NCBI GenBank assembly: GCA_035359995.1
Contig: DAORZT010000006.1
Location: 1-64,000, forward strand
DNA: 64,000 bases
Direction: 5' to 3'
Origin: JAKPCT01 sp029553165
Lineage (GTDB): Bacteria; Bacillota; UBA4882; UBA8346
Shown one piece after another: positions 17,211 to 25,471 of this stretch. Under the pieces are notes generated by a model. It did no database searches. It saw only the letters and a list, made by a program, of their open reading frames with translations, and had not been told where the DNA came from. Made by a program: the position numbers and the translations under genes. Every line of letters begins with the position of its first letter. Within the stretch, counting starts at the first letter, position 1.

Positions 17211-18296
17211 ATGAGTCGTAAGTTGAGAGTTGGTATTGTAGGAGCTACCGGTATGGTTGGCCAAAGATTTATTTCGTTATTGGCTGATCATCCTTGGTTT
17301 GATGTAGTTGCATTGGCCGCCAGTCCCCGTTCGGCCGGTAGAGCATATACTGAGGCTGTAAGTGAGCGTTGGTCACAATCGATTGCGATTCCGGAGCAGA
17401 TTGGAAAAATAGTTGTCAAAGATGCCAGTCGGGTTAAAGAGGTTGCTGATGAAGTTGATTTTGTTTTCTGTGCCGTTGATATGAGTAAGGAAGAAACCAA
17501 GAAGTTAGAAGAAGATTATGCCCGGACAGAAACTCCGGTAATTTCTAATAATAGCGCGCACCGGTGGACTCCGGATGTTCCAATGGTGATTCCGGAGATT
17601 AATCCGGAACATATTGCGATTATCTCGGAACAACGGTTACGTCTAGGTACAAAAAAAGGTTTTATTGCAGTAAAACCAAATTGTTCGATTCAGAGTTATG
17701 TCCCGGCACTGCATGCATTATGGGATCTCCAACCCAAAACGGTAGTAGCATCAACATATCAAGCGATTTCAGGAGCAGGAAAGACATTTAAAGATTGGCC
17801 GGAGATGGTCGACAATGTTATTCCCTTAATTAAAGGGGAAGAAGAGAAGAGTGAGAACGAACCTTTAAAAATTTGGGGTAAAATTGAAGGGAAAGAAATT
17901 CGAAAAGCTGATGCACCATTAATTACTACCCAATGTATCCGTGTTCCGGTTACTGACGGTCACATGGCAACAGTGTTTGTTTCATTTGAGAAGAAGACGT
18001 CGAAAGAAGAGATTATTAATAAGTGGAATGGTTTTGTTGGGAAAGCACAGTTATTGAATTTACCAAGTGCTCCGAAACCATTTTTGAAATATTTTGAGGA
18101 AGAAGACCGCCCGCAAACTAAGCTCGATCGTAATTTTGAAAACGGTATGGGAATAACAATCGGACGCCTAAGACCGGATACAGTATTTGATTATAAGTTT
18201 GTGGCTTTATCGCATAATACCCTTAGAGGAGCTGCCGGTGGAGGCGTTTTGATAGCAGAACTATTAAAAGCGGAAGGTTATTTAGAAGCAAAGTGA
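17211..18296 (+). CDS. asd: aspartate-semialdehyde dehydrogenase, archaeal/fungal-type
   Basis: 361 residues. It reduces aspartyl phosphate to aspartate semialdehyde with NADPH, feeding lysine, diaminopimelate, threonine and methionine. The Rossmann motif is VGIVGATGMVGQRF (5-18). The active-site cysteine is in KPNCSIQSY (about 165), with the base histidine in TDGHMATVFV. The sequence pattern and length match the archaeal/fungal subfamily and not the E. coli type. GAGGTGA sits five bases before ATG 17211, so the upstream ATG 17184 is rejected. It stands alone with its own terminator. Confidence 0.92.
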   Translation: MSRKLRVGIVGATGMVGQRFISLLADHPWFDVVALAASPRSAGRAYTEAVSERWSQSIAIPEQIGKIVVKDASRVKEVADEVDFVFCAVDMSKEETKKLEEDYARTETPVISNNSAHRWTPDVPMVIPEINPEHIAIISEQRLRLGTKKGFIAVKPNCSIQSYVPALHALWDLQPKTVVASTYQAISGAGKTFKDWPEMVDNVIPLIKGEEEKSENEPLKIWGKIEGKEIRKADAPLITTQCIRVPVTDGHMATVFVSFEKKTSKEEIINKWNGFVGKAQLLNLPSAPKPFLKYFEEEDRPQTKLDRNFENGMGITIGRLRPDTVFDYKFVALSHNTLRGAAGGGVLIAELLKAEGYLEAK

Positions 18297-18318
18297 GCTA
18301 TTGGGAGAATGATTTCTA

Positions 18319-18348
18319 TTAAAGCACGCGTAGGCGTGCTTTAATTTT
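18319..18348 (+). terminator. intrinsic terminator after asd
   Basis: Ten-base perfect stem 18319-18328 with 18335-18344, loop CGTAGG, and TTTT soon after. Confidence 0.8.
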
Positions 18349-18446
18349 GGAGATTCCCAGTACTTTTAAGAATAAGTCTGGCAGGAAATATTATAATTAA
18401 ATCGAATTTAGCAATAACAATTCTGAAATGATGTGGTAATACATAG

Positions 18447-18875
18447 ATGAATGAACTTTTTTGTTTTAATTTACCAAAAGTTAAACCGGATGAGGTTTCT
18501 CCAGCTGTTTGGGCTTATGTCGGAGATGCCGTCTATGAATTATTTGTCCGTTTTCATTTAGTAGCACAAGGACCTGCAAAGACAAGAAAACTTCATCAGG
18601 AAGCTGTCTCCCGGGTACGAGCTTCATATCAAGCTGAAATTTTAACTTTAATTCAACCGTTGCTGACCGAAGCGGAGTTAGAAATTTTAAGACGGGGTCG
18701 TAATGTTAAAACCGGCCATGTACCTAATAATACTGATATTATTACGTATCGCCATAGTACAGCATTTGAAGCTTTGATTGGCTATTTGTACCTGGATGGA
18801 CGTTATGAAAGAATGGTTGAGCTATTAAAGAAGACTGTTGAAAAAAGTGAGGATCAATCCGATGCTAAAAGTTAA
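18447..18875 (+). CDS. mrnC: mini-ribonuclease III
   Basis: 142 residues. It matures 23S rRNA ends in Firmicutes and is an RNase III catalytic domain lacking the dsRNA-binding domain. The signature is AVWAYVGDAVYELFVR (about 21-36, catalytic Asp in GDAVYE) and the second metal-binding segment STAFEALIGYLYL (Glu in FEALIG). The gene sits downstream of cysS at some distance and directly before thyX and rlmB, an order common in clostridia. The ribosome site before ATG 18447 is weak. The end overlaps thyX by 14 bases. Confidence 0.93.
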   Translation: MNELFCFNLPKVKPDEVSPAVWAYVGDAVYELFVRFHLVAQGPAKTRKLHQEAVSRVRASYQAEILTLIQPLLTEAELEILRRGRNVKTGHVPNNTDIITYRHSTAFEALIGYLYLDGRYERMVELLKKTVEKSEDQSDAKS

Positions 18876-19569
18876 ATTACTTAAATATACCCCTGATCCT
18901 GATCGACTGGTAGCAGCGGCAGCCAGGTTGTGCTATTCACCGGTTGGAATAGACCAAATATTAGAACAGATCAGTCTGGAGAAGGTTCAGCAATTATTGA
19001 ATCTGATTAAAGAAAGCGGGCACGAATCGCCGATTGAACACGTGAGTTTTTCGTTTGGAGTTGAAGGTATTAGTCGGGCTTTGTCACATCAATTGGTAAG
19101 ACACCGAATTGCATCTTTTTCGCAACAATCACAGCGTTACGTTAAACTGGAAAATTTTGATGTTGTAATTCCTCCAAGCATTCAAAATAAGCCAGAAGTG
19201 GCAAATAAGTTTGCTGAAGCGCTCGATAAAATAGGCAATATTTATCAAGAGATGCTCAAAGCGGGAATACCTCCGGAAGATGCCAGATTTATTCTGCCTA
19301 ATGCTTGTGAAACTAAAATCATAATAACAATGAATGCCCGTAGTTTATTGCATTTTTTTGAAATACGGACTTGTGCTAGAGCACAATGGGAGATTAGAAG
19401 ATTGGCCTTGGAAATGAGGAAACAAGTTAAAGAAATCGCTCCCTTGATATTTGCATTATCCGGTCCGACTTGTGAGACATTAGGGTATTGCCGTGAAGGA
19501 AAGATGAGTTGCGGTAGGGCCCCATCATTAGCGGATTTAATGCGTAATTACCAAAAGTCGTCGAATTAA
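18862..19569 (+). CDS. thyX: flavin-dependent thymidylate synthase
   Basis: 235 residues. It methylates dUMP to dTMP with FAD, methylene-tetrahydrofolate and NADPH. The ThyX motif RHRxxSxxxxSxR appears as RHRIASFSQQSQR near residue 80. Further conserved stretches are ESPIEHVSFSFGVEGISRA and LRSL-type NARSLLHFFEIR. It replaces the classical ThyA, consistent with an anaerobic lifestyle. ATG 18862 lies inside the end of mrnC with AGTGAGGA eight bases upstream, so translation is coupled. Confidence 0.95.
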   Translation: MLKVKLLKYTPDPDRLVAAAARLCYSPVGIDQILEQISLEKVQQLLNLIKESGHESPIEHVSFSFGVEGISRALSHQLVRHRIASFSQQSQRYVKLENFDVVIPPSIQNKPEVANKFAEALDKIGNIYQEMLKAGIPPEDARFILPNACETKIIITMNARSLLHFFEIRTCARAQWEIRRLALEMRKQVKEIAPLIFALSGPTCETLGYCREGKMSCGRAPSLADLMRNYQKSSN

Positions 19570-19597
19570 AGTCATTGATTAAAACAGGAGTACATAT

Positions 19598-20338
19598 ATG
19601 TCTGAACAAATTGAAGGAAGAAATCCCGTTTTAGAAGCTTTAAGAGCCAATCATGAGATCAATAAAATCTATTTACTAAAAGGTGAATCAGGAAGAATAA
19701 TCCAGGAGATTATTGACTTGGCTTCACAAAAAAATATTCCGGTTAGCAAGGTTGATAACGTTGTCCTTAACCGGATGGCAACTACCAGAAATCACCAAGG
19801 AATTATTGCGATTGCTGCTGGTTGGAAATATGCAACTGTGAATGAAATATTGGAAAGAGCTGCCCAAAAAGGAGAACCGCCGTTTATTCTTTTATTGGAT
19901 GGGGTGGAAGACCCTCAAAATTTAGGTTCAATTATCCGAACTGCGGAAGCAGCTGGCGTTGATGGAATAATAATACCCGAAAGACGGGCGGCCGGGTTAA
20001 GTGCAGCAGTCAGCCGGGCTTCGGCAGGAGCGGTTGAATTTATTCCTGTAGCAAGGGTTACCAACTTGAATCGGACTATTGAGGAATTAAAAAATAAAGG
20101 TATTTGGTTTACAGGTGCTGATATGCAAGGGAAGATTGAATACCATCAAGCTGATTTAAGGGGGCCGATGGGTTTGGTAATTGGCGGTGAAGGTCGAGGA
20201 TTATCCAGACTGGTGGCTGAACATTGTGATCAAATCGTTAGACTGCCAATGTGGGGCAGAATCAATTCCTTGAATGTATCAGTAGCGACAGGGATCTTAT
20301 TGTATGAAATCAGGCGTCAACGAAATATACATAAATAG
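19598..20338 (+). CDS. rlmB: 23S rRNA (guanosine-2'-O)-methyltransferase
   Basis: 246 residues of the SPOUT/TrmH class. An N-terminal substrate-binding domain (EGRNPVLEAL) is followed by the knotted catalytic domain with motif I (LDGVEDPQNLGSIIRTAEAAG, about 107-127), motif II (LVIGGEGRGL) and motif III (INSLNVSVATGILLYEI). It methylates G2251 of 23S rRNA, using S-adenosylmethionine. ATG 19598 follows AGGAG. The stop overlaps the next GTG by one base, so the metallopeptidase gene may be translationally coupled. Confidence 0.93.
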   Translation: MSEQIEGRNPVLEALRANHEINKIYLLKGESGRIIQEIIDLASQKNIPVSKVDNVVLNRMATTRNHQGIIAIAAGWKYATVNEILERAAQKGEPPFILLLDGVEDPQNLGSIIRTAEAAGVDGIIIPERRAAGLSAAVSRASAGAVEFIPVARVTNLNRTIEELKNKGIWFTGADMQGKIEYHQADLRGPMGLVIGGEGRGLSRLVAEHCDQIVRLPMWGRINSLNVSVATGILLYEIRRQRNIHK

Positions 20339-22002
20339 TGTTTATAATAATGATGAGAAAGAAATTAAAGTTCAAGCCTTTGACATTAATTCTGTTAATA
20401 ATTGGGTTGTACTTGATTGGCTCATTATCCTTGGAGCGAATTCAAGTAGCAGATACAATCAATCTGGAGTTAAATGGTGATGAGAAAGTTTTATGTTTTC
20501 AAAACTATGATTTTTTAATAACTTACGCTGAAGATGCAAAACAAATTGACGTAGAGGTTTCTGCCAACATTGAAATTCTAAAGGATCGAGTTTATCAGTT
20601 TCAGTTTCTTTTAGCAAGTTTTTATCAAATTAAAATTCATTCGTTAACCATTGATGATCAAACAGTTGATTACCAATATTTCAATGATCTTTATCAAATC
20701 CAACTACCATTTTCATGCTTCAAAGGTAAAAAATTAGCCCTCAAAATGAAATACTCCATCACCCGATTACTTGCCAGTAATTATGTAAAAGCAGAATTAC
20801 GGGGTAATTGGTATCCTAAAAATATTCTTCCGGAGATGACCAAAGCGAATTTTAAGCTAATTGTTCCAAAAGGGACGATGGGGATTGCCAATGGAAAATT
20901 AACTGAAGTGACAGAGCTTTCGTCGAACCAATCAGTCTTTCGATGGGAGATGAATAATACTGCGACTTCATTGGGAGTATCGCTTGGGCAATATTCTGCT
21001 TCTTCAAAGATGGTAGCGGATCAGTTCTTTCATATCTATAGTATTCCGGCATATGATTCCAACCATCGCAAAAAAATACTGAATCAGGCAATAGAAATTA
21101 GTTCAGTCTATCGACAGTATTTTGGTGGTAAAAAGTTTGAAGGAATGTCGATTGTGATCAATGATACGCAGGGAGAAGAAGCAGCCTTTGGTTCGTTGAT
21201 CTTTTTACATCACAATAATATTAAAAATGAAGAAAGCAATTTTTTTAATTTAGCTCATGAAATATCCCATTATTGGTGGGGGAATTTAATTATGCCGAAG
21301 ACGATCTATGATTGGTGGATCGTTGAAGGGTTTGCAAACTATTCCGCATTTTTAGTCACTGAAATCTTAGCTGAAAGTCCGGATTTGGGGAGAATACCGG
21401 AGCCGCAGAAGATTCTAACCAATTGGCGTGAACAATACTTTGATTCTGTTTATAACTTAAATCAATACCAGGTTCCGGAGTTATCGCTGGCAGAAATTTC
21501 TCCATTAGATAGCCAAAGAAATTTATTATATAATAAAGGTGCCTATGTGTTACATATGTTAAGGAAGATGATTGGGGATGAATCATTCAATCAGTATTTA
21601 AAAGAAATTATTTCGGAGTATTCATTAAAATATCTTGGTGTCAGGGATTTCACCAGGATTGGAGTTGCTAATTATGGTGCTGAATTAATGGATTTTTTCC
21701 GGCAGTGGGTTTATTCTACAGGCTACTACAATTTAGCGATCAATAAAATTGATATTACCGAAATTGATGACGAATTTATAATTGAGATTAAAATTATAAA
21801 TAATGGCCAATTAAGTATGCCTGATTTTATTGAGTTGGAGATAATTACCAATGAAATGATTTACCCAGAGATATTGCATTTTAACGGTGTAAATGTTACA
21901 ATTCAAAAAACATTAAAACATCGGCCTGAAGGAGTTAAAATCAATTCCCAAAATAATATTTTAGAAATTTTTATTGATGATAATTATATTATAATTAACT
22001 GA
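20338..22002 (+). CDS. membrane-anchored M1-like zinc metallopeptidase
   Basis: 554 residues. One N-terminal membrane segment (about 13-30) precedes a beta-rich extracytoplasmic domain and a gluzincin catalytic domain with HEISH (about residue 307) and the third ligand 18 residues on in EGFANY. YNKGAYVLHMLRKMIGDE matches the catalytic-tyrosine helix of M1 peptidases. The exopeptidase GAMEN motif is absent: the corresponding place reads AAFGSLIF. Aminopeptidase activity is therefore uncertain. GTG 20338 overlaps the rlmB stop; ATGs at 20350 and 20353 are equally possible and none has a strong ribosome site. It occupies the place where clostridia often carry yacP. Confidence 0.75.
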   Translation: MFIIMMRKKLKFKPLTLILLIIGLYLIGSLSLERIQVADTINLELNGDEKVLCFQNYDFLITYAEDAKQIDVEVSANIEILKDRVYQFQFLLASFYQIKIHSLTIDDQTVDYQYFNDLYQIQLPFSCFKGKKLALKMKYSITRLLASNYVKAELRGNWYPKNILPEMTKANFKLIVPKGTMGIANGKLTEVTELSSNQSVFRWEMNNTATSLGVSLGQYSASSKMVADQFFHIYSIPAYDSNHRKKILNQAIEISSVYRQYFGGKKFEGMSIVINDTQGEEAAFGSLIFLHHNNIKNEESNFFNLAHEISHYWWGNLIMPKTIYDWWIVEGFANYSAFLVTEILAESPDLGRIPEPQKILTNWREQYFDSVYNLNQYQVPELSLAEISPLDSQRNLLYNKGAYVLHMLRKMIGDESFNQYLKEIISEYSLKYLGVRDFTRIGVANYGAELMDFFRQWVYSTGYYNLAINKIDITEIDDEFIIEIKIINNGQLSMPDFIELEIITNEMIYPEILHFNGVNVTIQKTLKHRPEGVKINSQNNILEIFIDDNYIIIN

Positions 22003-22071
22003 TTTGTCTTTAATAGCAGTATTATTAGCTGATTTTGTATATTATCTTTTTTATCGCTGCTAATACCTTGC

Positions 22072-22101
22072 TTGACGTTTAAATAACAACTATTGTATAA
22101 T
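22072..22101 (+). promoter_or_regulatory. putative sigma-A promoter of sigH
   Basis: TTGACG at 22072-22077 and TATAAT at 22096-22101 with an 18-base spacer, giving a leader of about 180 bases before sigH. No riboswitch was recognised in the leader. Confidence 0.6.
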
Positions 22102-22283
22102 ATTTTTAATTGCAAATTATATTTATCAAAAATAACAAGTTGTTGGGTTTTGATCCGATTATTATTTTTACTGTTTCATTATAATGTTATTCTTTTGTTA
22201 ACCCGATTAATAAAGAGAGATAAGTTTCATGGGTGTTAAATTTTACATTGTTAGTATCACGAAAAACAACCGGAGGCGATAAC

Positions 22284-22937
22284 GTGGGAGCAAAACCCCA
22301 AAGAGAAGTCAGCGAAATCTATGATGATATGCTGGATGAAACAATTGTTGAAGCCGCCCGCCAAGGTGATGATTCTGCCCAGGAGTTTTTGATTAATAAA
22401 TACAAAAATTTTGTTAGGGCAAAAGCAAGATCCTATTTTTTAATTGGTGCTGATCGTGAAGACATAATCCAAGAAGGAATGATTGGCTTATACAAAGCAA
22501 TTCGTGATTTTCGCAATGATAAGCTTGCTTCATTCAGGGTATTTGCGGAACTTTGTATAACCCGGCAAATTATTACTGCAATTAAAACAGCAACCAGGCA
22601 AAAACACATCCCATTAAATTCATATATTTCCCTAAATAAGCCAATTTACGATGAGGAGTCAGACCGAACATTGCTAGATGTCCTTTCTGGCACTAAGGTT
22701 ACTGATCCTGAGGAATTGGTTATTAGCAGAGAGGAATTTGTTGATATTGAAAATAAAATGGGAGAGTTTTTGAGTGATTTAGAATGGAAAGTTTTAATGT
22801 CATATCTTGATGGTCGATCTTACCAGGAGATTGCCAAAGAATTGCGACGGCATGTTAAATCGATTGACAATGCTTTGCAACGTGTAAAAAGAAAATTGGA
22901 ACGTTATTTGGAAAAAAGAGAAGAGAGTTGTATTTGA
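22284..22937 (+). CDS. sigH: RNA polymerase sigma-H factor
   Basis: 217 residues, sigma-70 family, SigH branch controlling the transition to stationary phase and sporulation. Region 2 contains INKYKNFVRAKARSYFLIGADREDIIQEGMIGLYKAI, and region 4 ends in SYQEIAKELRRHVKSIDNALQRVKRKLERYL, a helix-turn-helix. GTG 22284 is the start, eight bases after GGAGG; the frame extends further up but has no ribosome site. It is monocistronic with a terminator, upstream of the tRNA and tuf region as in other clostridia. Confidence 0.95.
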   Translation: MGAKPQREVSEIYDDMLDETIVEAARQGDDSAQEFLINKYKNFVRAKARSYFLIGADREDIIQEGMIGLYKAIRDFRNDKLASFRVFAELCITRQIITAIKTATRQKHIPLNSYISLNKPIYDEESDRTLLDVLSGTKVTDPEELVISREEFVDIENKMGEFLSDLEWKVLMSYLDGRSYQEIAKELRRHVKSIDNALQRVKRKLERYLEKREESCI

Positions 22938-22940
22938 TTA

Positions 22941-22968
22941 AAAACGCCTATATGTGGGCGTTTTTTTA
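22941..22968 (+). terminator. intrinsic terminator after sigH
   Basis: Eight-base stem 22941-22948 with 22957-22964, followed by a T run. It is just upstream of the tRNA promoter. Confidence 0.8.
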
Positions 22969-23016
22969 TAGTGAAAGTCGGCGGTGAATGTGGTAAAAAA
23001 AGGATTAAAAATATAG

Positions 23017-23045
23017 TTGACACTAATAAGAGTTTAGTATATAAT
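23017..23045 (+). promoter_or_regulatory. consensus promoter of the tRNA cluster
   Basis: TTGACA at 23017-23022 and TATAAT at 23040-23045 are separated by exactly 17 bases, a perfect sigma-A consensus, 65 bases before the first tRNA. Confidence 0.85.
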
Positions 23046-23110
23046 CATATTTGCGTCCGGTTCACGGAACAAAATTTCATTAAATAATTTTTTAATGAAA
23101 TTCATACAAT

Positions 23111-23195
<85 letters not shown>

Positions 23196-23213
23196 TAATT
23201 TAATTTGGTATAT

Positions 23214-23289
23214 CGCGGGGTGGAGCAGCTGGCAGCTCGTCGGGCTCATAACCCGGAGGCCGAAGGTTCAAATCCTTCCCCCGCAACCA
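23214..23289 (+). tRNA. initiator tRNA-fMet (CAT)
   Basis: 76 bases with anticodon CAT and encoded CCA. Two initiator hallmarks are visible: an unpaired C1-A72 end of the acceptor stem and three consecutive G-C pairs in the anticodon stem. It is second in the tRNA operon. Confidence 0.93.
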
Positions 23290-23291
23290 AT

Positions 23292-23367
23292 GCCCACATA
23301 GCTCAGTAGGTAGAGCGCATCCATGGTAAGGATGAGGTCACCAGTTCAATTCTGGTTGTGGGCTCCA
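23292..23367 (+). tRNA. tRNA-Thr (GGT)
   Basis: 76 bases. The acceptor pairs GCCCACA with TGTGGGC, discriminator T and encoded CCA. The anticodon loop ATGGTAA gives anticodon GGT. It is only two bases after tRNA-fMet and is the last in the cluster. Confidence 0.95.
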
Positions 23368-23379
23368 CTAACAAATAAG

Positions 23380-23404
23380 AAACCCGTAAGGGTTTATTTT
23401 TTTA
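23380..23404 (+). terminator. intrinsic terminator after the tRNA cluster
   Basis: AAACCC at 23380-23385 pairs with GGGTTT at 23390-23395 (loop GTAA), then seven T within nine bases. It separates the tRNA operon from tuf. Confidence 0.75.
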
Positions 23405-23525
23405 TAATTTTTAATAGGTCATTATGCTGGTTTATTTTGATAATATAATTTTACTGGTTGCAATAGGAGGAATATTACAATAACTGTAGAATTAAATGTT
23501 TATTTGTGAATAATAATAGCTTTGA

Positions 23526-24755
23526 GATTTAAAGGAGGAAAAGAATAAATGGCAAAGCAAAAGTTCGAACGAACCAAACCGCACGTAAATATTGGAACAA
23601 TTGGTCACGTAGACCATGGAAAAACAACATCAACAGCAGCGATTACAATGGTGTTATCAAAAGCCGGTCAAGCAAACTTCATCAAATTTGATGAGATTGA
23701 CAAAGCACCAGAAGAAAGAGAACGCGGAATTACCATCAATACCGCACACGTTGAATATGAAACCGAGAATCGTCACTATGCACACGTAGACTGCCCAGGG
23801 CATGCTGACTATGTAAAGAACATGATTACCGGAGCAGCCCAGATGGATGGAGCAATCTTGGTAGTATCAGCAGCAGACGGACCAATGCCACAAACCCGTG
23901 AGCACATCTTGTTAGCCCGTCAGGTAGGTGTTCCATCCATTGTAGTATGGATGAACAAAGCAGATATGGTAGATGATCCGGAATTATTAGAGCTTGTCGA
24001 GATGGAGATCAGAGATTTATTATCAGCCTATGAGTTCCCAGGGGACGAGATTCCGGTAGTAAGAGGATCAGGTTTAAAAGCAATGGAATGCGGTTGTGGT
24101 GGAAGAGAATGTCCGAACTGCGGGCCAATCTGGAAGTTGATGGATGCAGTAGATGCATATATTCCGACCCCGGAACGTGCAACCGATAAACCGTTCTTAA
24201 TGCCAGTCGAAGACGTATTTACCATTACCGGACGTGGAACAGTAGCGACCGGGAGAGTAGAAAGAGGAGTAGTAAAAGTCGGAGACGAAGTCCAAATCAT
24301 TGGCTTATCGGAAGAAGTTAAAAAGACAGTAATTACCGGAGTAGAGATGTTCCGTAAATTACTTGACCAAGCAGTAGCAGGAGATAATATTGGAGTATTA
24401 CTGCGTGGAGTAGAAAGAAAAGACATTGAACGTGGTCAAGTATTAGCGAAACCGGGTTCAATCACACCGCATACTAAATTTGAAGGCGAAGTATACGTCT
24501 TAACTAAAGAAGAAGGCGGACGTCATACCCCATTCTTCAATGGATACCGTCCACAGTTTTATTTTAGAACAACCGACGTAACCGGAGTAGCCAACTTACC
24601 AGAAGGCGTAGAGATGGTAATGCCTGGAGATAACATTAAGATGTCGATTGAATTAATTACTCCGATTGCAATGGAAGAAGGATTGCGGTTTGCGATTCGT
24701 GAAGGCGGACGTACCGTCGGTGCTGGTGTTGTTACTAAAATTATTGAATAATTAA
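23526..24755 (+). repeat. tuf repeat, copy 1
   Basis: These 1230 bases appear identical to 39166-40395 by reading. The shared block takes in 23 bases upstream of the start codon, including the ribosome site AAAGGAGG, the whole gene, and four bases past the stop. Flanks diverge abruptly, as expected from gene conversion between paralogues. Confidence 0.85.
23549..24751 (+). CDS. tuf: elongation factor Tu, copy 1
   Basis: 400 residues. It delivers aminoacyl-tRNA to the ribosomal A site with GTP. G motifs are GHVDHGKTT (18-26), DCPGH (about 82), NKAD (about 137) and SGL (about 174, serine box). All three domains are present, with the C-terminal EGGRTVGAGVV. An unusual cysteine cluster lies in the GTPase domain after the serine box: C181, C183, C188 and C191 (CxC-x4-CxxC, from GECGCG to CPNCG). 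Codon use favours A-ending triplets (GTA, GCA, GGA), unlike the neighbours. The protein is identical to that of the copy at 39189. It stands between the tRNA cluster and rpmG with its own terminator. Confidence 0.97.
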   Translation: MAKQKFERTKPHVNIGTIGHVDHGKTTSTAAITMVLSKAGQANFIKFDEIDKAPEERERGITINTAHVEYETENRHYAHVDCPGHADYVKNMITGAAQMDGAILVVSAADGPMPQTREHILLARQVGVPSIVVWMNKADMVDDPELLELVEMEIRDLLSAYEFPGDEIPVVRGSGLKAMECGCGGRECPNCGPIWKLMDAVDAYIPTPERATDKPFLMPVEDVFTITGRGTVATGRVERGVVKVGDEVQIIGLSEEVKKTVITGVEMFRKLLDQAVAGDNIGVLLRGVERKDIERGQVLAKPGSITPHTKFEGEVYVLTKEEGGRHTPFFNGYRPQFYFRTTDVTGVANLPEGVEMVMPGDNIKMSIELITPIAMEEGLRFAIREGGRTVGAGVVTKIIE

Positions 24756-24793
24756 AAAATCTTATAATAAGATTTAGAAAAAAAGATATTAAT

Positions 24794-24820
24794 GGGGGGC
24801 GAAAATTCGTTCCCCGTTTT
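24794..24820 (+). terminator. intrinsic terminator after tuf copy 1
   Basis: GGGGGGCGAA at 24794-24803 pairs with TTCGTTCCCC at 24807-24815 (two G-U pairs), followed by GTTTT. Confidence 0.65.
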
Positions 24821-24902
24821 AGTTGTCCGAATATTATTTGAGAGATATTGATCTGTTTGGATAATTATCAAATCATCAAAGAAAAAACCTGATTAAAAAA
24901 TC

Positions 24903-24931
24903 TTGACACCCCAAGTTAATTGTGGTAAATT
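24903..24931 (+). promoter_or_regulatory. promoter of the rpmG-secE-nusG operon
   Basis: TTGACA at 24903-24908 and TAAATT at 24926-24931 separated by 17 bases, about 110 bases before rpmG. No tRNA-Trp gene, often found here in clostridia, is present. Confidence 0.65.
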
Positions 24932-25043
24932 TTATTAGTGACTGTTGATCCATGGGGTCTTATTTTTTTAGCTTTTTTTAATATTGGAATTGATTTACTT
25001 ACATATTATAGATATATTTTTCGCTTAATAGGAGGTGGCAACA

Positions 25044-25193
25044 GTGCGTGAAGGGATTACTTTAGCCTGTTCAGAATGTAAAAACCGTAATTATCGAACC
25101 AATAAGAATAAAAAAAATAATCCGGAACGAATTGAACTTATGAAATATTGTAAGTTCTGCCGTAAGGAAACCCCCCATAAAGAGACTAAATAA
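25044..25193 (+). CDS. rpmG: 50S ribosomal protein L33
   Basis: 49 residues, too short for most automatic cut-offs. It starts at GTG 25044 behind GGAGGTGG and reads REGITLACSECKNRNYRT, ending PHKETK. The two CxxC pairs (ACSEC and YCKFC) show the zinc-binding C+ form of L33. Located immediately before secE and nusG, as in most Firmicutes. Confidence 0.95.
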   Translation: MREGITLACSECKNRNYRTNKNKKNNPERIELMKYCKFCRKETPHKETK

Positions 25194-25237
25194 TAAAAGT
25201 AAAGTTGGGGATAGTATTTTTGTGAGGTGAGGATGAG

Positions 25238-25456
25238 ATGCAACAGCCCGCCGTTAAGGAAGCTCCGTTTGGGGGTTTTAAGAAGTTTTTTCGAAATGTT
25301 GTTGCTGAGTTAAAAAAAGTAAATTGGCCAAGCCGTAAAGAGTTATCAACATATACGGTTGTTGTTATTGTAACGGTGTTAGTTGTTTCGTTAGTGATTT
25401 ATCTGTGGGATTGGATCTTAGCTTTTATCTTTAAAAATATGGGACTTTATCGGTAG
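25238..25456 (+). CDS. secE: preprotein translocase subunit SecE
   Basis: 72 residues: a short amphipathic N-terminus with the conserved VAELKKVNWPSRKEL motif, then one membrane helix (about 42-65). It clamps SecY in the SecYEG channel. ATG 25238 follows GAGGTGAGGA. It lies between rpmG and nusG. Confidence 0.95.
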   Translation: MQQPAVKEAPFGGFKKFFRNVVAELKKVNWPSRKELSTYTVVVIVTVLVVSLVIYLWDWILAFIFKNMGLYR

Positions 25457-25471
25457 AGAGGTAAATGTTTA

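Noticed and set aside
24756..25040. Expected tRNA-Trp gene before secE
   Set aside because: No cloverleaf or CCA-ended sequence could be found in this gap.
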